Shown here in pieces: positions 41,409 to 49,615 of a stretch of DNA of 64,000 nt (positions are counted from its first letter, which is position 1; each line of letters begins with the position of its first letter). Origin of the DNA: an uncultured Desulfovibrio sp. (GTDB lineage Bacteria > Desulfobacterota > Desulfovibrionia > Desulfovibrionales > Desulfovibrionaceae); NCBI RefSeq assembly GCF_910584445.1, contig NZ_CAJUBO010000004.1, positions 88,241-152,240 of the forward strand, in the 5' to 3' direction. A model generated the notes under the pieces. The model was not told the origin of the DNA. It did no database searches and saw only the letters and a program-made list of their open reading frames with translations. Both the position numbers and the translations under genes were made by a program.

Positions 41409-43388
41409 CTAGGCGGGATTGCCGGGGATGGGGTCGCGCGTGATCACGGAGAGCACACGATAGCAGCGCATGCAGCGCGAGGCCTCGGCCCATGCCTCCT
41501 CGCGCGTCATGGTCTGTTCCACCTCATCAAAGTTGCCGGCCCGGCTTTCGGGAGCGATCTCCCGCACGCCCACGCGTTCCTGCCGGGGTTTGGCCGGAAC
41601 GGGCGCGGCATCGTCAAGAAGTCTGCCCCGGGCGATCCATTCGCTGAGCCGCCAGCGCGAGTCGAAGGGCACCTGATCCGTGGAAAGGAACTGGTCAATG
41701 GAGCGCGCCGCGAAATAGGCGTGCCCCATGCCCATGATCATGGTCGTCGGCCCGGAGGCGCGCGGGCCGCTCGTGCAGTCGCCGCCGGCGAAAACCCCCT
41801 TGCGGCTCGTTTCGTGCGCCGCGTTGATGAGGATGCAGTTCTTGCGGTCGCGTTCGATGGACTCGTCATTGCGGAGCATGGCCGCATCGGTCTTCTGGCC
41901 GATGGCCGCGATGACATGGCGGCACGGGATCACATGCGCGGACCCCGCGATGGGACGCACGCCGCGCCGTCCGCTGGCGTCCGGTTCGGTGCGTTCCATG
42001 TCGAGGACACGCAGGCCCGTGATCTCGCCGTTTTCCACCTCCAGGGCGTCCTGTCCGCAAAGGAAGTGAAACTGGACGCCCTCGGCCCTGGCGGCCGCGA
42101 TCTCTTCCGGGTCCGCCGGGGCATCGGACTCGGTGCGGCGATAGATGAGGTGGGTCGTGCCCGTGGCAACGCGCGCGGCCGCGCGGCAGCAGTCCATGGC
42201 TACATTGCCGCCGCCGACCACCACCACGTCGCCATCCAGGACGGGCGGGGCGCCCGCCTCCACGCCCATATAGACGCGTTCGAGGAATTCGATGCCGTTT
42301 TCATAGCCGGGCAGGCTCGTGTCTTCCCCGTCCATGCCGAGATAGGCGCCGTTGGGACAGCCGCAGCTGATGAAGACCGCGCCGTAGCCGCGCCGGAAAA
42401 GCTCGTCCACGTCAAAATCCCGGCCCAGCTTCTGATTGAAGAAAAATTTGCCGCCCATGGCCTTCACGATGTCGGTCTCTTCCTGGAGCGTGTCCTTGGG
42501 CAGACGGTAAATGGGGATGCCGTAGCGGATCATGCCTCCCGCCTCGGCCTTGGCCTCGAAAATGTCCACGGGATAGCCGCGTTCCAGCAGGTGGTAGGCG
42601 CAGGAGATGCCCACCGGGCCGGCGCCCACGACGGCAACGCGCGCTTCCTTGCCGGGCGCGGCGGCCTGCGGCTTGAGCATGCCCGAGGCGATGGCCCTGT
42701 CCGCCGCGTAGCGCTTGAGGTTGCGGATGGAGACCGGCGCATCCACCCTGCCCCTGCGGCATGCGCGTTCGCAACTGCGGACGCAGACGCGGCCGCAGCT
42801 CCCGACCAGCGGATAACTCCGCAGGACGGTATTGGCGGCGAGGTCGTCATGCCCGTCCTTGATATAGTCGATGTAACGGGGAATATTGACGAGACCGGGG
42901 CATGCCTCGATGCAGGGGCTGGTGATGGCGCTGTAAAATCCGCGCCCGTCGCCGCACTCTCCGGGCCGCAGGGCGGCCGGAAAATGCGTCAGCGCGGCAA
43001 GCAGGGGCAGCGCGCCGGTCTTGCCCACCCCGCACAGCGAGGTGCGGCACATCTGGGCGGCAATGTCGCGCAGGTCCTGCCAGTCCACGGCGTCGCCATC
43101 GCGGGCGGCGGCCAGCGCGTCGCGGAGCAGGGGCGCGCCGGTGCGGCAGGGCGAACACTTGCCGCAGGATTCGGAGGCCACCTTGTCAAAGTGCTTCCAC
43201 AGCGCCCAGAGCAGGGGCAGCTCGGGATCAAAAACGAGAAAACCTCTGTCGCTGAGGAACGAGCGGGCCGGATTGCCTTCGTTGAAATCGTCAAAGACGG
43301 AAAGATCGAGACCGGGGGGCGTGCTGTCACCACCGGCGCGGTTATCATAGACGGTGCCGTCCCAGACTCCATAGACAAGTCGCGGCAT
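41409..43388 (-). CDS. NuoF-tail/GltD-like NAD(P)H flavoprotein of the hydrogenase
   Basis: This is a 659-residue composite electron-transfer protein. Residues ~40-150 resemble the C-terminal 4Fe-4S part of NuoF/HndC (SESCGKCSPCRTG, TSLCGVGKTG). Residues ~155-235 carry two 4Fe-4S motifs of the DPYD/GltD type (CIEACPGLVNIPRYI, CGRVCVRSCERACRRG). Then come the FAD-binding VAVVGAGPVGISCAYHL, NADPH-binding VVVVGGGNVAMDC, and FAD-contacting GVFAGGDCTSGP. The FMN/NADH domain of HndC is missing. The start at 43388 follows GAGGAG. It likely passes electrons between NAD(P)H and the hydrogenase next to it; bifurcation is inference. Confidence 0.85.
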   Translation of the reverse strand: MPRLVYGVWDGTVYDNRAGGDSTPPGLDLSVFDDFNEGNPARSFLSDRGFLVFDPELPLLWALWKHFDKVASESCGKCSPCRTGAPLLRDALAAARDGDAVDWQDLRDIAAQMCRTSLCGVGKTGALPLLAALTHFPAALRPGECGDGRGFYSAITSPCIEACPGLVNIPRYIDYIKDGHDDLAANTVLRSYPLVGSCGRVCVRSCERACRRGRVDAPVSIRNLKRYAADRAIASGMLKPQAAAPGKEARVAVVGAGPVGISCAYHLLERGYPVDIFEAKAEAGGMIRYGIPIYRLPKDTLQEETDIVKAMGGKFFFNQKLGRDFDVDELFRRGYGAVFISCGCPNGAYLGMDGEDTSLPGYENGIEFLERVYMGVEAGAPPVLDGDVVVVGGGNVAMDCCRAAARVATGTTHLIYRRTESDAPADPEEIAAARAEGVQFHFLCGQDALEVENGEITGLRVLDMERTEPDASGRRGVRPIAGSAHVIPCRHVIAAIGQKTDAAMLRNDESIERDRKNCILINAAHETSRKGVFAGGDCTSGPRASGPTTMIMGMGHAYFAARSIDQFLSTDQVPFDSRWRLSEWIARGRLLDDAAPVPAKPRQERVGVREIAPESRAGNFDEVEQTMTREEAWAEASRCMRCYRVLSVITRDPIPGNPA

Positions 43389-43764
43389 GGGCGCTCTCCT
43401 CAACAACGGCGCTGGTCCTGCCGTGCGCCGGTCGGTTTGCTGTGGGCGGAAGATCCGTAAGGGTATGGCACCCCTCTACCACAGGGCGCCCGGCAGTTCA
43501 ATGGCTGCCTGCGGAACCACAGCAACATGGGAAAAAAAAGACATGGCCGGAAAAACACGAAAACCAGTCGCATGCGCGGCGTAGCGCGTGCTCCTGGTTT
43601 TCGGGGACGGCCATCTGTCGCCGGCCCTGGCGGCGTGGAAATGCCGCCGCGAAGAGTGTCGCTCCCGTCCGCTGGGGGATTTTCCGGCTCCAGGCTCGTG
43701 CCGGGAGCCGGAAAACCTTGTGGGGAGGGGAGAAGTGCCGCCGCGCGGACGGGGCTTGGCCCGT
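43389..43764. other. Gene-free region with two long inverted repeats
   Basis: This gap upstream of the hydrogenase operon and downstream of the TPR gene has no credible gene. It contains GAAAACCAG/CTGGTTTTC near 43558-43602 and a 12-bp perfect pair TTTTCCGGCTCC/GGAGCCGGAAAA near 43680-43716. The second is a good terminator candidate for the minus-strand TPR gene. A promoter for the hydrogenase operon was not pinned down. Confidence 0.5.
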
Positions 43765-44328
43765 TTACGCGGCCATGGTGTCGAAAAGTTCCTTGGCGTT
43801 GCTGTTGGCCGGGTTTTCGCCAAGCACGGCTTCCAGATGCTGCCTGGCCTCGTCGTTGCGGCCCAGATAGATGAGGCATCCGGCCAGCGTCACGCGCACG
43901 GCCTCTTTTTCCTCACTGGCTTCAAGCGCCGCTTCGAGATAGGGGAGCGTGGCATCCACGCGTTCCGTCTGATACGCCTCGCGCACAAGGCAGTTGAGCG
44001 CAACGATGTTGGCCGCGGATTTCTCCAGCGCGCGGGCGAAATACTCGAACGCCTCGCCGTGGTTGCCTTTTTCCATGTGGACAAGTCCGATGCCGCACAG
44101 GGCCTTGTCGGTCTCCTCCACGGCGGCCGCCTTCTGGTAGAGCGTCAGGGCCTTGTCCAGCTCGGAGCGCTGCACGGCCACGGTGGCAAGGCCCATATAG
44201 GGGGCACTGCTGCGGGAATTGCCCGCCGCGGCCTTGCGATAGTATTCCTCGGCCTTGTCAAAGTCGCCCATGAAAAGGTAGCACTCGCCCAGTTCCTTGT
44301 TGATTTCGTAATCCAGCTGATTTTCCAT
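43765..44328 (-). CDS. Tetratricopeptide-repeat protein
   Basis: This 187-residue soluble protein is made of about five TPR units (ECYLFMGDFDKAEEYYRKAA, APYMGLATVAVQRSELDKAL, and similar). No signal or membrane segment. TPR proteins act as scaffolds; nothing here points to a specific partner. The start at 44328 follows GGGGAGG. A longer upstream frame is not supported by a ribosome site. Confidence 0.85.
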   Translation of the reverse strand: MENQLDYEINKELGECYLFMGDFDKAEEYYRKAAAGNSRSSAPYMGLATVAVQRSELDKALTLYQKAAAVEETDKALCGIGLVHMEKGNHGEAFEYFARALEKSAANIVALNCLVREAYQTERVDATLPYLEAALEASEEKEAVRVTLAGCLIYLGRNDEARQHLEAVLGENPANSNAKELFDTMAA

Positions 44329-44598
44329 TTCATCCTCCCCTTTGAGGCGTTTCCCACATGGCGCGTTGGCGCCGGTGAAGTGCCTCATGCTATGCAGGGA
44401 GCATGCCATCGAAAAAAAATTCTTAGAAAACAGTGCGTTGTGTTTATTTGGAGTGACGCGGGATGGAAAATATGCCCGGGATCCGCCAAAAATATCGCCC
44501 CATGGCCCGGCCCGGCGTCGCTCCCTTGACGGCAGGGCGGCAGATCTTGCCGCCCTGTGCGGCGGCGTCCGCGCGGAACGCGGGGCGCGCCGGGAAGT
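44329..44598. other. Leader of the TPR gene, no gene seen
   Basis: These bases upstream of the TPR gene show no coding pattern. A short A/T-rich segment near 44410-44450 (TGTTTATTTGG) may contain the promoter. The right side merges into a repeat copy. Confidence 0.35.
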
Positions 44599-44599
44599 G

Positions 44600-44731
44600 C
44601 CAGAGCGTTTTCGCAAGGAAATCGCGGAACGCTCTGGCGGCTGCGGGAGCGGACGCCCGCGCCGTACTACGGCGGAAAACCACGCTTTTCCGCAGAAATG
44701 CAGGCAGCGAAACCTGAGCAAAATGCCCTAG
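44600..44731 (-). repeat. Dispersed intergenic repeat, short copy
   Basis: Read on the minus strand, the element starts CTAGGGCATTTTGCTCAGG at the cmk stop codon and continues to GCGGAAAAGCGTGG, the GCGCGGGCGTC block, and a terminal hairpin ending GCGAAAACGCTCTG. About 90 bases match the copy at 48387-48480 with a few changes, in opposite orientation. The ends carry the inverted motif AGAGC(A/G)TTTT(C)GC. No transposase is present, so it is MITE-like or REP-like. Confidence 0.75.
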
Positions 44732-45468
44732 CTGCCGGCAAGGGCGTCGCGTCCGCCGTTGGCTTCCATATGCTGGATGAGTACCTGGAAGACGCCATTG
44801 ATATCCAGCGCCGAGGTATCCACAATGAGCGCGTCCGGGGCGGCCCGCAGGGGGGCCACCGCGCGTTCGCGGTCCATGGTGTCCCGCTGGCGGATCTGTT
44901 CCGTGAGGGTCGCCAGATCCTCGGACTGGCCGCGCTGTTCCAGATCATGGAGGCGCCGCCTGGCCCTGGTTTCCGGCGTGGCGTCAAGGAAAAACTTGAA
45001 GCGGGCGTCAGGGAAGACCGTCGTGCCCATGTCCCTGCCTTCGGCCACCAGCGGACCGCGCTCGCCCATGCGCCGTTGCGCTTCCCTGAGGATCTCGCGC
45101 GCGGCCGGCACTGTGCCCAGCCTGGCCGCCAGCAGGCCCACGGCCTCGGTGCGGATCTCGTCGCCGACGGGGACGCCGCCGCAGAAGAGCCGGGTTTCCG
45201 CGCCGCTACCGGCAAGCGTGAAGGGCCAGGCCGCGCAGCGCCCGCGCACCACGTCAGCCGGCAGGGTCTCAGCCCCGGGGCCGAGCCGGAGGGCCAGGCT
45301 GCGGAACATGGCCCCGGTGTCCAGATAGGGCAGGGCAAGGGCTTCGGCCATACGGCGGGCAAGGGTGGTTTTGCCCACTCCGGCGGGGCCGTCCAGCGTC
45401 ACCACCGGCAGCCGCGCGGCTGTCGTTCGGGCGGTCGCTGTTTCGGCAAAGACGCGCGCGGGGTTCAT
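44728..45468 (-). CDS. cmk: Cytidylate kinase
   Basis: This 246-residue kinase phosphorylates CMP and dCMP with ATP. The P-loop is TLDGPAGVGKTT, and the CMP-binding and lid regions are visible as PYLDTGAMFRSLAL, LVAEGRDMGTTVFPDARFKFFLDA and RQRDTMDRERAVAPL. The N-terminus has about 20 extra residues. The start overlaps the hisC stop (ATGA). Its stop codon lies within the end of a dispersed repeat element. Confidence 0.94.
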   Translation of the reverse strand: MNPARVFAETATARTTAARLPVVTLDGPAGVGKTTLARRMAEALALPYLDTGAMFRSLALRLGPGAETLPADVVRGRCAAWPFTLAGSGAETRLFCGGVPVGDEIRTEAVGLLAARLGTVPAAREILREAQRRMGERGPLVAEGRDMGTTVFPDARFKFFLDATPETRARRRLHDLEQRGQSEDLATLTEQIRQRDTMDRERAVAPLRAAPDALIVDTSALDINGVFQVLIQHMEANGGRDALAGS

Positions 45469-46592
45469 GCGTCCTCCGTTGCGCGCAGTTCTTCCTCCAG
45501 AGCGTGGAGAAACGCGGCGTTTTCTTCGGGGTTGCCCACGCTGACGCGCAGGCAGTCCGGCAGTCCATAGCTCGTGAGTGGCCGGATGATGATCCCGCGC
45601 CGCAGGAGCGCGTCAAAACAGGTCCTGGCAGTGTGCCCTTTCGGCAGGCGGAACATGAGAAAGTTGGCCTGGCTGGGCCAGACCCGGCAGCCCAGACGGG
45701 CGAGTCCGTCAGCCAGGGCGCGGCGTCCCGCGCGCACGGTCGCCAGCGTGGCGGCGCGGAAGGTCGTGTCCTCAAGGGCGGCGAGAGCCGCTTCCTCGGC
45801 AAGCACGTTGACGGAGAAGGGCAGACGGCAGCGCCAGAACCCGTCCGCAAGGGACGACGGCACGATGCCGTAGCCGAGCCGCAGGCCGGCCAGTCCCCAG
45901 CTTTTGGAGAAGGTACGCAGCACAGCCACATTTTCCGGCAGGGGACCGTCGGCCAGCAGTGAGGTGGCGGACTCGTCCTCCGCAAAGTCCATATAGGCTT
46001 CATCCACCACCAGGAGCGCCTCCGGCGCCTTCTCCGCGAGCAGGCGCGCCAGCCGGGCAACGTCCGCGCGCGGCGGACAGTAGCCGGAAGGATTGTCCGG
46101 AGTGGTGACAAAGACAAGCCGCGTGGAGGCGTCGGCAAGGGCCGCCAGCCCGTCGAAATCCATGGAAAAATCTTCACGGAGGGCGCACCGGCGCAATTCC
46201 ACGCCCGCCACGCGCGCCTGGATGGGGTAGATGCTGAAGCAAGGCAGGCAGCAGACCAGGGAATGCTCTCCGGGCGCCGCAAGCATGCGTATGAGGAGGT
46301 CGATGATCTCGTCCGAACCGTTCCCCACGACCATGCGCTCCGGAGCGACATCGTGCAGTCGCGCCAGAGCCTCTGTCAGGCGGGGATTGCCCCCCTGCGG
46401 ATAGCGAAAGGCAAGGCCAGCGTGGCGGCGGATGGCCTCCTGCGCCAGCGGCGAGGCGCCAAGGGGGTTTTCGTTGCTCGCGAGCTTGATGACCTGGTCC
46501 AGGCCATGGCGCTGCCGGATCTCGGCAATGGAAAGTCCGGGCGCATAGGCGTCCAGGGCCTGGATGCGCTCAAGGACCGAAGGTGCGGACAT
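45465..46592 (-). CDS. hisC: Histidinol-phosphate aminotransferase
   Basis: This 375-residue class II PLP aminotransferase works in histidine synthesis. Blocks include IKLASNENPLGAS, VVGNGSDEIIDLL, TTPDNPSGY, LLVVDEAYMDF and the lysine motif RTFSKSWGLAGLRLGY. The start at 46592 follows GAGG. It is coupled to cmk by an ATGA overlap, an arrangement I see here but cannot explain by pathway. Confidence 0.93.
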   Translation of the reverse strand: MSAPSVLERIQALDAYAPGLSIAEIRQRHGLDQVIKLASNENPLGASPLAQEAIRRHAGLAFRYPQGGNPRLTEALARLHDVAPERMVVGNGSDEIIDLLIRMLAAPGEHSLVCCLPCFSIYPIQARVAGVELRRCALREDFSMDFDGLAALADASTRLVFVTTPDNPSGYCPPRADVARLARLLAEKAPEALLVVDEAYMDFAEDESATSLLADGPLPENVAVLRTFSKSWGLAGLRLGYGIVPSSLADGFWRCRLPFSVNVLAEEAALAALEDTTFRAATLATVRAGRRALADGLARLGCRVWPSQANFLMFRLPKGHTARTCFDALLRRGIIIRPLTSYGLPDCLRVSVGNPEENAAFLHALEEELRATEDA

Positions 46593-46800
46593 GATGACCT
46601 CGAAAGCGGATGCTGCCGGGCACGGCAAGACCGGGCGCCCTTCCCGCCGCAAAAGCCGCCCCGCGAGAGGGCGCGCCCCGCGCGGGAGGCAGGCATGCGG
46701 CGGGTTTCTTACAGTCGCGGACAGATGGAAGCCGGGACCCCGGGAGTACGGCGCCCCGGCCTGTCTGCTGCGGATGGTTCCGGTATTCCGGCGCCCTGCC

Positions 46801-47256
46801 TCAGTCCGCGGGAGCTTCGGTCGGGCGGATGGTGAGCACGGGCATGTCGGCGTTCTTGACCACCTTTTCGGCCACGGAGCCGAAGAGGATGCGGTCGATG
46901 CCCTTTCTGCCGTGCGTGCCCATGACGATGATGTCCACCTTTTCCTCGTGGGCCCGGTTGAGGATCTCCTCGGCGGCGTAGCCGATGAGGACCTGCCCCC
47001 TGGCCTCGATGCCCGCGAAGTTTTCCGCCACAAAGGCTTCCATGGATTTTTCGGCGCCGGTGACGATTTCGCCGACAAAATTCTCAATGGTATTGGGCGG
47101 CACATGGAAACCCACGTACTGGCTCAGCGAGGGCGCGGTATAGACCACAATGACGCTCGCGCCAAGCCCCTTGGCTAGCAGAACGGCATAGGCGGCCACA
47201 TCCTTGCTGTGTTCGGAGAGGTCCACAGCGCACAGGATCTTCTTGATTTCCTTCAT
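46801..47256 (-). CDS. Universal stress protein A-family
   Basis: This 151-residue cytoplasmic protein has the USP fold: KKILCAVDLSEHSKDVAAYA at the start, and the ATP-binding VMGTHGRKGIDRILFGSVAEKVV near the C-terminus. The G-x2-G-x9-G-S pattern is intact, so it probably binds ATP. The start at 47256 follows GAGGAG. It stands alone on the minus strand. Confidence 0.93.
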   Translation of the reverse strand: MKEIKKILCAVDLSEHSKDVAAYAVLLAKGLGASVIVVYTAPSLSQYVGFHVPPNTIENFVGEIVTGAEKSMEAFVAENFAGIEARGQVLIGYAAEEILNRAHEEKVDIIVMGTHGRKGIDRILFGSVAEKVVKNADMPVLTIRPTEAPAD

Positions 47257-47562
47257 GGCATTCTCCTCGGCATGGCCCTGATGGCGCGGACGCGCCAGGC
47301 CGTTCAAACTCCATGTATAGAAAGGATAGAAGGTTTTGGAAAAATAGACAAGTGCGGCCCTTGACGCTACAGTGCCGGGAAGAAGGACGTTCATGGAACC
47401 GGACGATGGTGTTCCCGGCGGTGCCGGGCGTCAGGAAGAGCGGCCGGCAGAAATTGCCGCCGCCTTTTTGGAAAAAGTCTTGAAAAATGCCCCGTTGCTG
47501 ACCGTTCGTTTTTGGCAGAGATTTTGCACACTGCCGGGGGAAACGCCAACCCTGGAGGCGAT

Positions 47563-48081
47563 ATGGAAATAAATGCCGAACAATTGGAAGCGTTGCTGCG
47601 CGTACAGGAACAGCAGGCGCGGAACGCCCGCAAGCCGGAAGGACAGCCGGGCGCCTTTGACGCCCTCCTTGCCCGGCAGCTGTCCGGCCAGGAGTCCGGC
47701 CAGGCGCGTGGCGCGGCCGCCAGTCCGCTCCCACCGGGAACACAGACCGCGCTGTTCAGCCAGATACTGCTGAACGGCGCCGAAACGAACCAGGCGACCG
47801 ACCCGGATGCGGCGGTGCTGCAGGCTGCCTTTGAGCAGGCTTCAGGCACGCTGGATCTCTGGGACACGTATGCCAAAACCCTGGGTTCGTCCCCGGCGGA
47901 CGGCTCCCTGCGCGAGGCCTATGCCCTGCTCGAAGGCATCGACAGTGAGGTGACGCGGCTTCGGCAGGACACGGCCGGCGTGCGTGGCAAGAATTCTGGT
48001 CTGGATGACTTGCTGAACGATCTGGAAGTGCTGACCGCAACGGAAAAATTCAAATTCAACCGGGGCGACTACCTGATGTAG
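47563..48081 (+). CDS. Uncharacterised 172-residue protein
   Basis: I do not recognise this protein. It starts after GGAGG at 47563 (MEINAEQLEALLRVQ). Residues 15-60 are low-complexity (Gln/Ala/Gly-rich). The C-terminal half looks helical (EAYALLEGIDSEVTRLRQDTAG, LDDLLNDLEVLTATEKFKFN). No signal peptide or cysteine pairs. A strong terminator follows, so it is a single-gene unit. The composition resembles flagellar or secretion-associated small proteins, but that is only an impression. Confidence 0.6.
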   Translation: MEINAEQLEALLRVQEQQARNARKPEGQPGAFDALLARQLSGQESGQARGAAASPLPPGTQTALFSQILLNGAETNQATDPDAAVLQAAFEQASGTLDLWDTYAKTLGSSPADGSLREAYALLEGIDSEVTRLRQDTAGVRGKNSGLDDLLNDLEVLTATEKFKFNRGDYLM

Positions 48082-48103
48082 CAGCCCCACAGCAACAGTC
48101 TGG

Positions 48104-48140
48104 AAAAAACCGCGGGCTTCAGGGGGTCCGCGGTTTTTTT
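48104..48140 (+). terminator. Rho-independent terminator
   Basis: AAAAAACCGCGG (48104-48115) pairs with CCGCGGTTTTTT (48128-48139) in a 12-bp stem ending in a run of seven Ts, 22 bases after the preceding stop. Confidence 0.92.
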
Positions 48141-48147
48141 GCAGGCA

Positions 48148-48181
48148 GAAGCCATTTCATGCTTCGTATGAAATGGCTTCT
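48148..48181. repeat. 14-bp stem hairpin before the long repeat copy
   Basis: AGAAGCCATTTCAT and ATGAAATGGCTTCT form a perfect hairpin around a 6-base loop. It abuts the left end of the dispersed repeat, whose CTAG lies at 48180-48183. Confidence 0.7.
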
Positions 48182-48480
48182 AGAGCATTTTGCTGAGGAA
48201 AATATCTGCAAGACAGATATTTTCCTCAGGTTTCGCCGCCTCGCTCCAGCCGTTGCGACGCAGGAAGCTACGGATGGAGACAGCAATTGGTTACCGCGAC
48301 AGCCAGTCAACGGAACCGCTGTCGCTATCCGTACGCAGGCAGAGCCTGCCAACGGCTAGCGCCATTTCCCCGCAGAGCGGGACAAGCGGCGGAAAAGCGT
48401 GGTTTTCCGCCTTATTCCGGCGCGGGCGTCTGCTTCCGCAGCCGCCAGAGCGTTACGCAATTTCCTTGCGAAAACGCTCT
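48180..48480 (+). repeat. Dispersed intergenic repeat, long copy
   Basis: The copy begins CTAGAGCATTTTGCTGAGG and ends TTGCGAAAACGCTCT. The ends form imperfect terminal inverted repeats. Inside are a 13-bp stem GAGGAAAATATCT/AGATATTTTCCTC (48194-48226) and the block from 48387 on that matches the copy near 44.6 kb. The central ~170 bases are absent from the short copy. No coding function is seen. Confidence 0.75.
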
Positions 48481-48607
48481 ACCGCCAGACGAGAGTCTGG
48501 CGCGGCGCGAAAAGCGCCGTGAATGAGCCAAAAATCACGTTTATTGGCGAATGATTTTCCTCCTTCAGCCCTTGGGCTGAAGGAAGTAGGAAATGCGTTC
48601 CCGACAC
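48481..48607. other. Spacer before the HD hydrolase gene end
   Basis: It contains the near-palindromic GCCAAAAATC/ATTGGC pair near 48527-48548 and the pair TTCAGCCC/GGGCTGAA near 48564-48582. The latter is a likely terminator for the minus-strand HD gene. No gene is seen. Confidence 0.45.
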
Positions 48608-49420
48608 TCAGGAGAGGCAGCACGCGCGCATGGCGTCGGCAGGGGCATCGCACGGCACGGCGGCAAGCCGGGCAAGGAGCATGGCGCGCGTTTCGCCGTA
48701 GTTGCCATCTTCCGGCAATCCTTCCAACAGATGCCGCGCATGGCCGTCAGTGGCGAACTGGCGGCGGCTCGCGGCAAAATGCATGTCAAAGAGCCAGGTG
48801 CCGAGAAGGACGCGCAGGTCGTTGACGCTCCGCAAGTCCGCGTACGAAGCCACCCTCCGCTCGCGGGCGGCGCGGAGCACCGTCTCGCTCACCAGGGCCG
48901 GCGAATCCGGGAGGCCGAGCACGACGGTGGGGTGATACGGCTTTGGGCCGCACAGGCTTTCGTGCATGATCCGCAGGATATCCAGCTTGTCCGCATCGCG
49001 CACCACATGGGTGACGAGGGCGGTCTCCCCGGGCAGGGCCGGAGGCAGCGCAAAGCGGTTGTGCAGGCCCACAGCCGCCAGGACACGCTGACGCAGGACG
49101 CGCGGCTCGTCATCCAGCCGCCGTTCCCGCTTGAGGATCTTGACGCCCATGAGTCCGTGATTGCAGGACTCCCGATCGCGGAACGTGCGGTAGCGGCGGT
49201 ATTGCTCAAATCGTGCCACATCGTGATACAGCGCCGCCAGCAGGCAGGCGCGCCGCAGTTCCGGGGGCATGGGGCTTTCCGCCACGATGGCGCGCGCCGT
49301 ACGCAAAACCTCAAGACTGTGGCGGAGCTTGAGATCTATGGGACCGGGGTCGCCCGTCTCCAGCGCGCGCTGTTTCCGGGCATATTCCTGAAACCAGGCT
49401 TCATGTTCCGCAATATCCAT
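48608..49420 (-). CDS. HD-domain phosphohydrolase
   Basis: This 270-residue protein has an HD-superfamily metal-binding core: the first histidine in LRHSLEVLRTA, the HD pair in LLAALYHDVARFEQY, further histidines in CNHGLMGVKILK, and the distant Asp in VVRDADKLDILRI. Such proteins hydrolyse nucleotides or cyclic nucleotides; the substrate is unknown. No extra sensory domain is present. It diverges from the RNase E/G gene. Confidence 0.85.
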   Translation of the reverse strand: MDIAEHEAWFQEYARKQRALETGDPGPIDLKLRHSLEVLRTARAIVAESPMPPELRRACLLAALYHDVARFEQYRRYRTFRDRESCNHGLMGVKILKRERRLDDEPRVLRQRVLAAVGLHNRFALPPALPGETALVTHVVRDADKLDILRIMHESLCGPKPYHPTVVLGLPDSPALVSETVLRAARERRVASYADLRSVNDLRVLLGTWLFDMHFAASRRQFATDGHARHLLEGLPEDGNYGETRAMLLARLAAVPCDAPADAMRACCLS

Positions 49421-49462
49421 GCCCGTCCTCTACGCCTTGCACGACGCGCTGGCAAGCGCGCC

Positions 49463-49490
49463 TTGCATAATTTCCGAAACAACGTATCCT
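49463..49490 (+). promoter_or_regulatory. Candidate promoter for the RNase E/G gene
   Basis: TTGCAT (49463-49468), 16 bases, TATCCT (49485-49490) lies 125 bases upstream of the ATG at 49616. A long leader follows that includes a GGCGCC/GGCGCC stem, as is common for autoregulated rne messages. Confidence 0.4.
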
Positions 49491-49615
49491 CTGCTCCGAA
49501 ACCGGCGGCGCCCCGCGGGCGCGCTTCCGGCGCGATGGTGTTTCACCGCGCAGCCGAACGCCGGATTCACAAATTTTTTCGGGCGCCCCCCAGCGGCGCC
49601 TTCATAAGGAACTGC

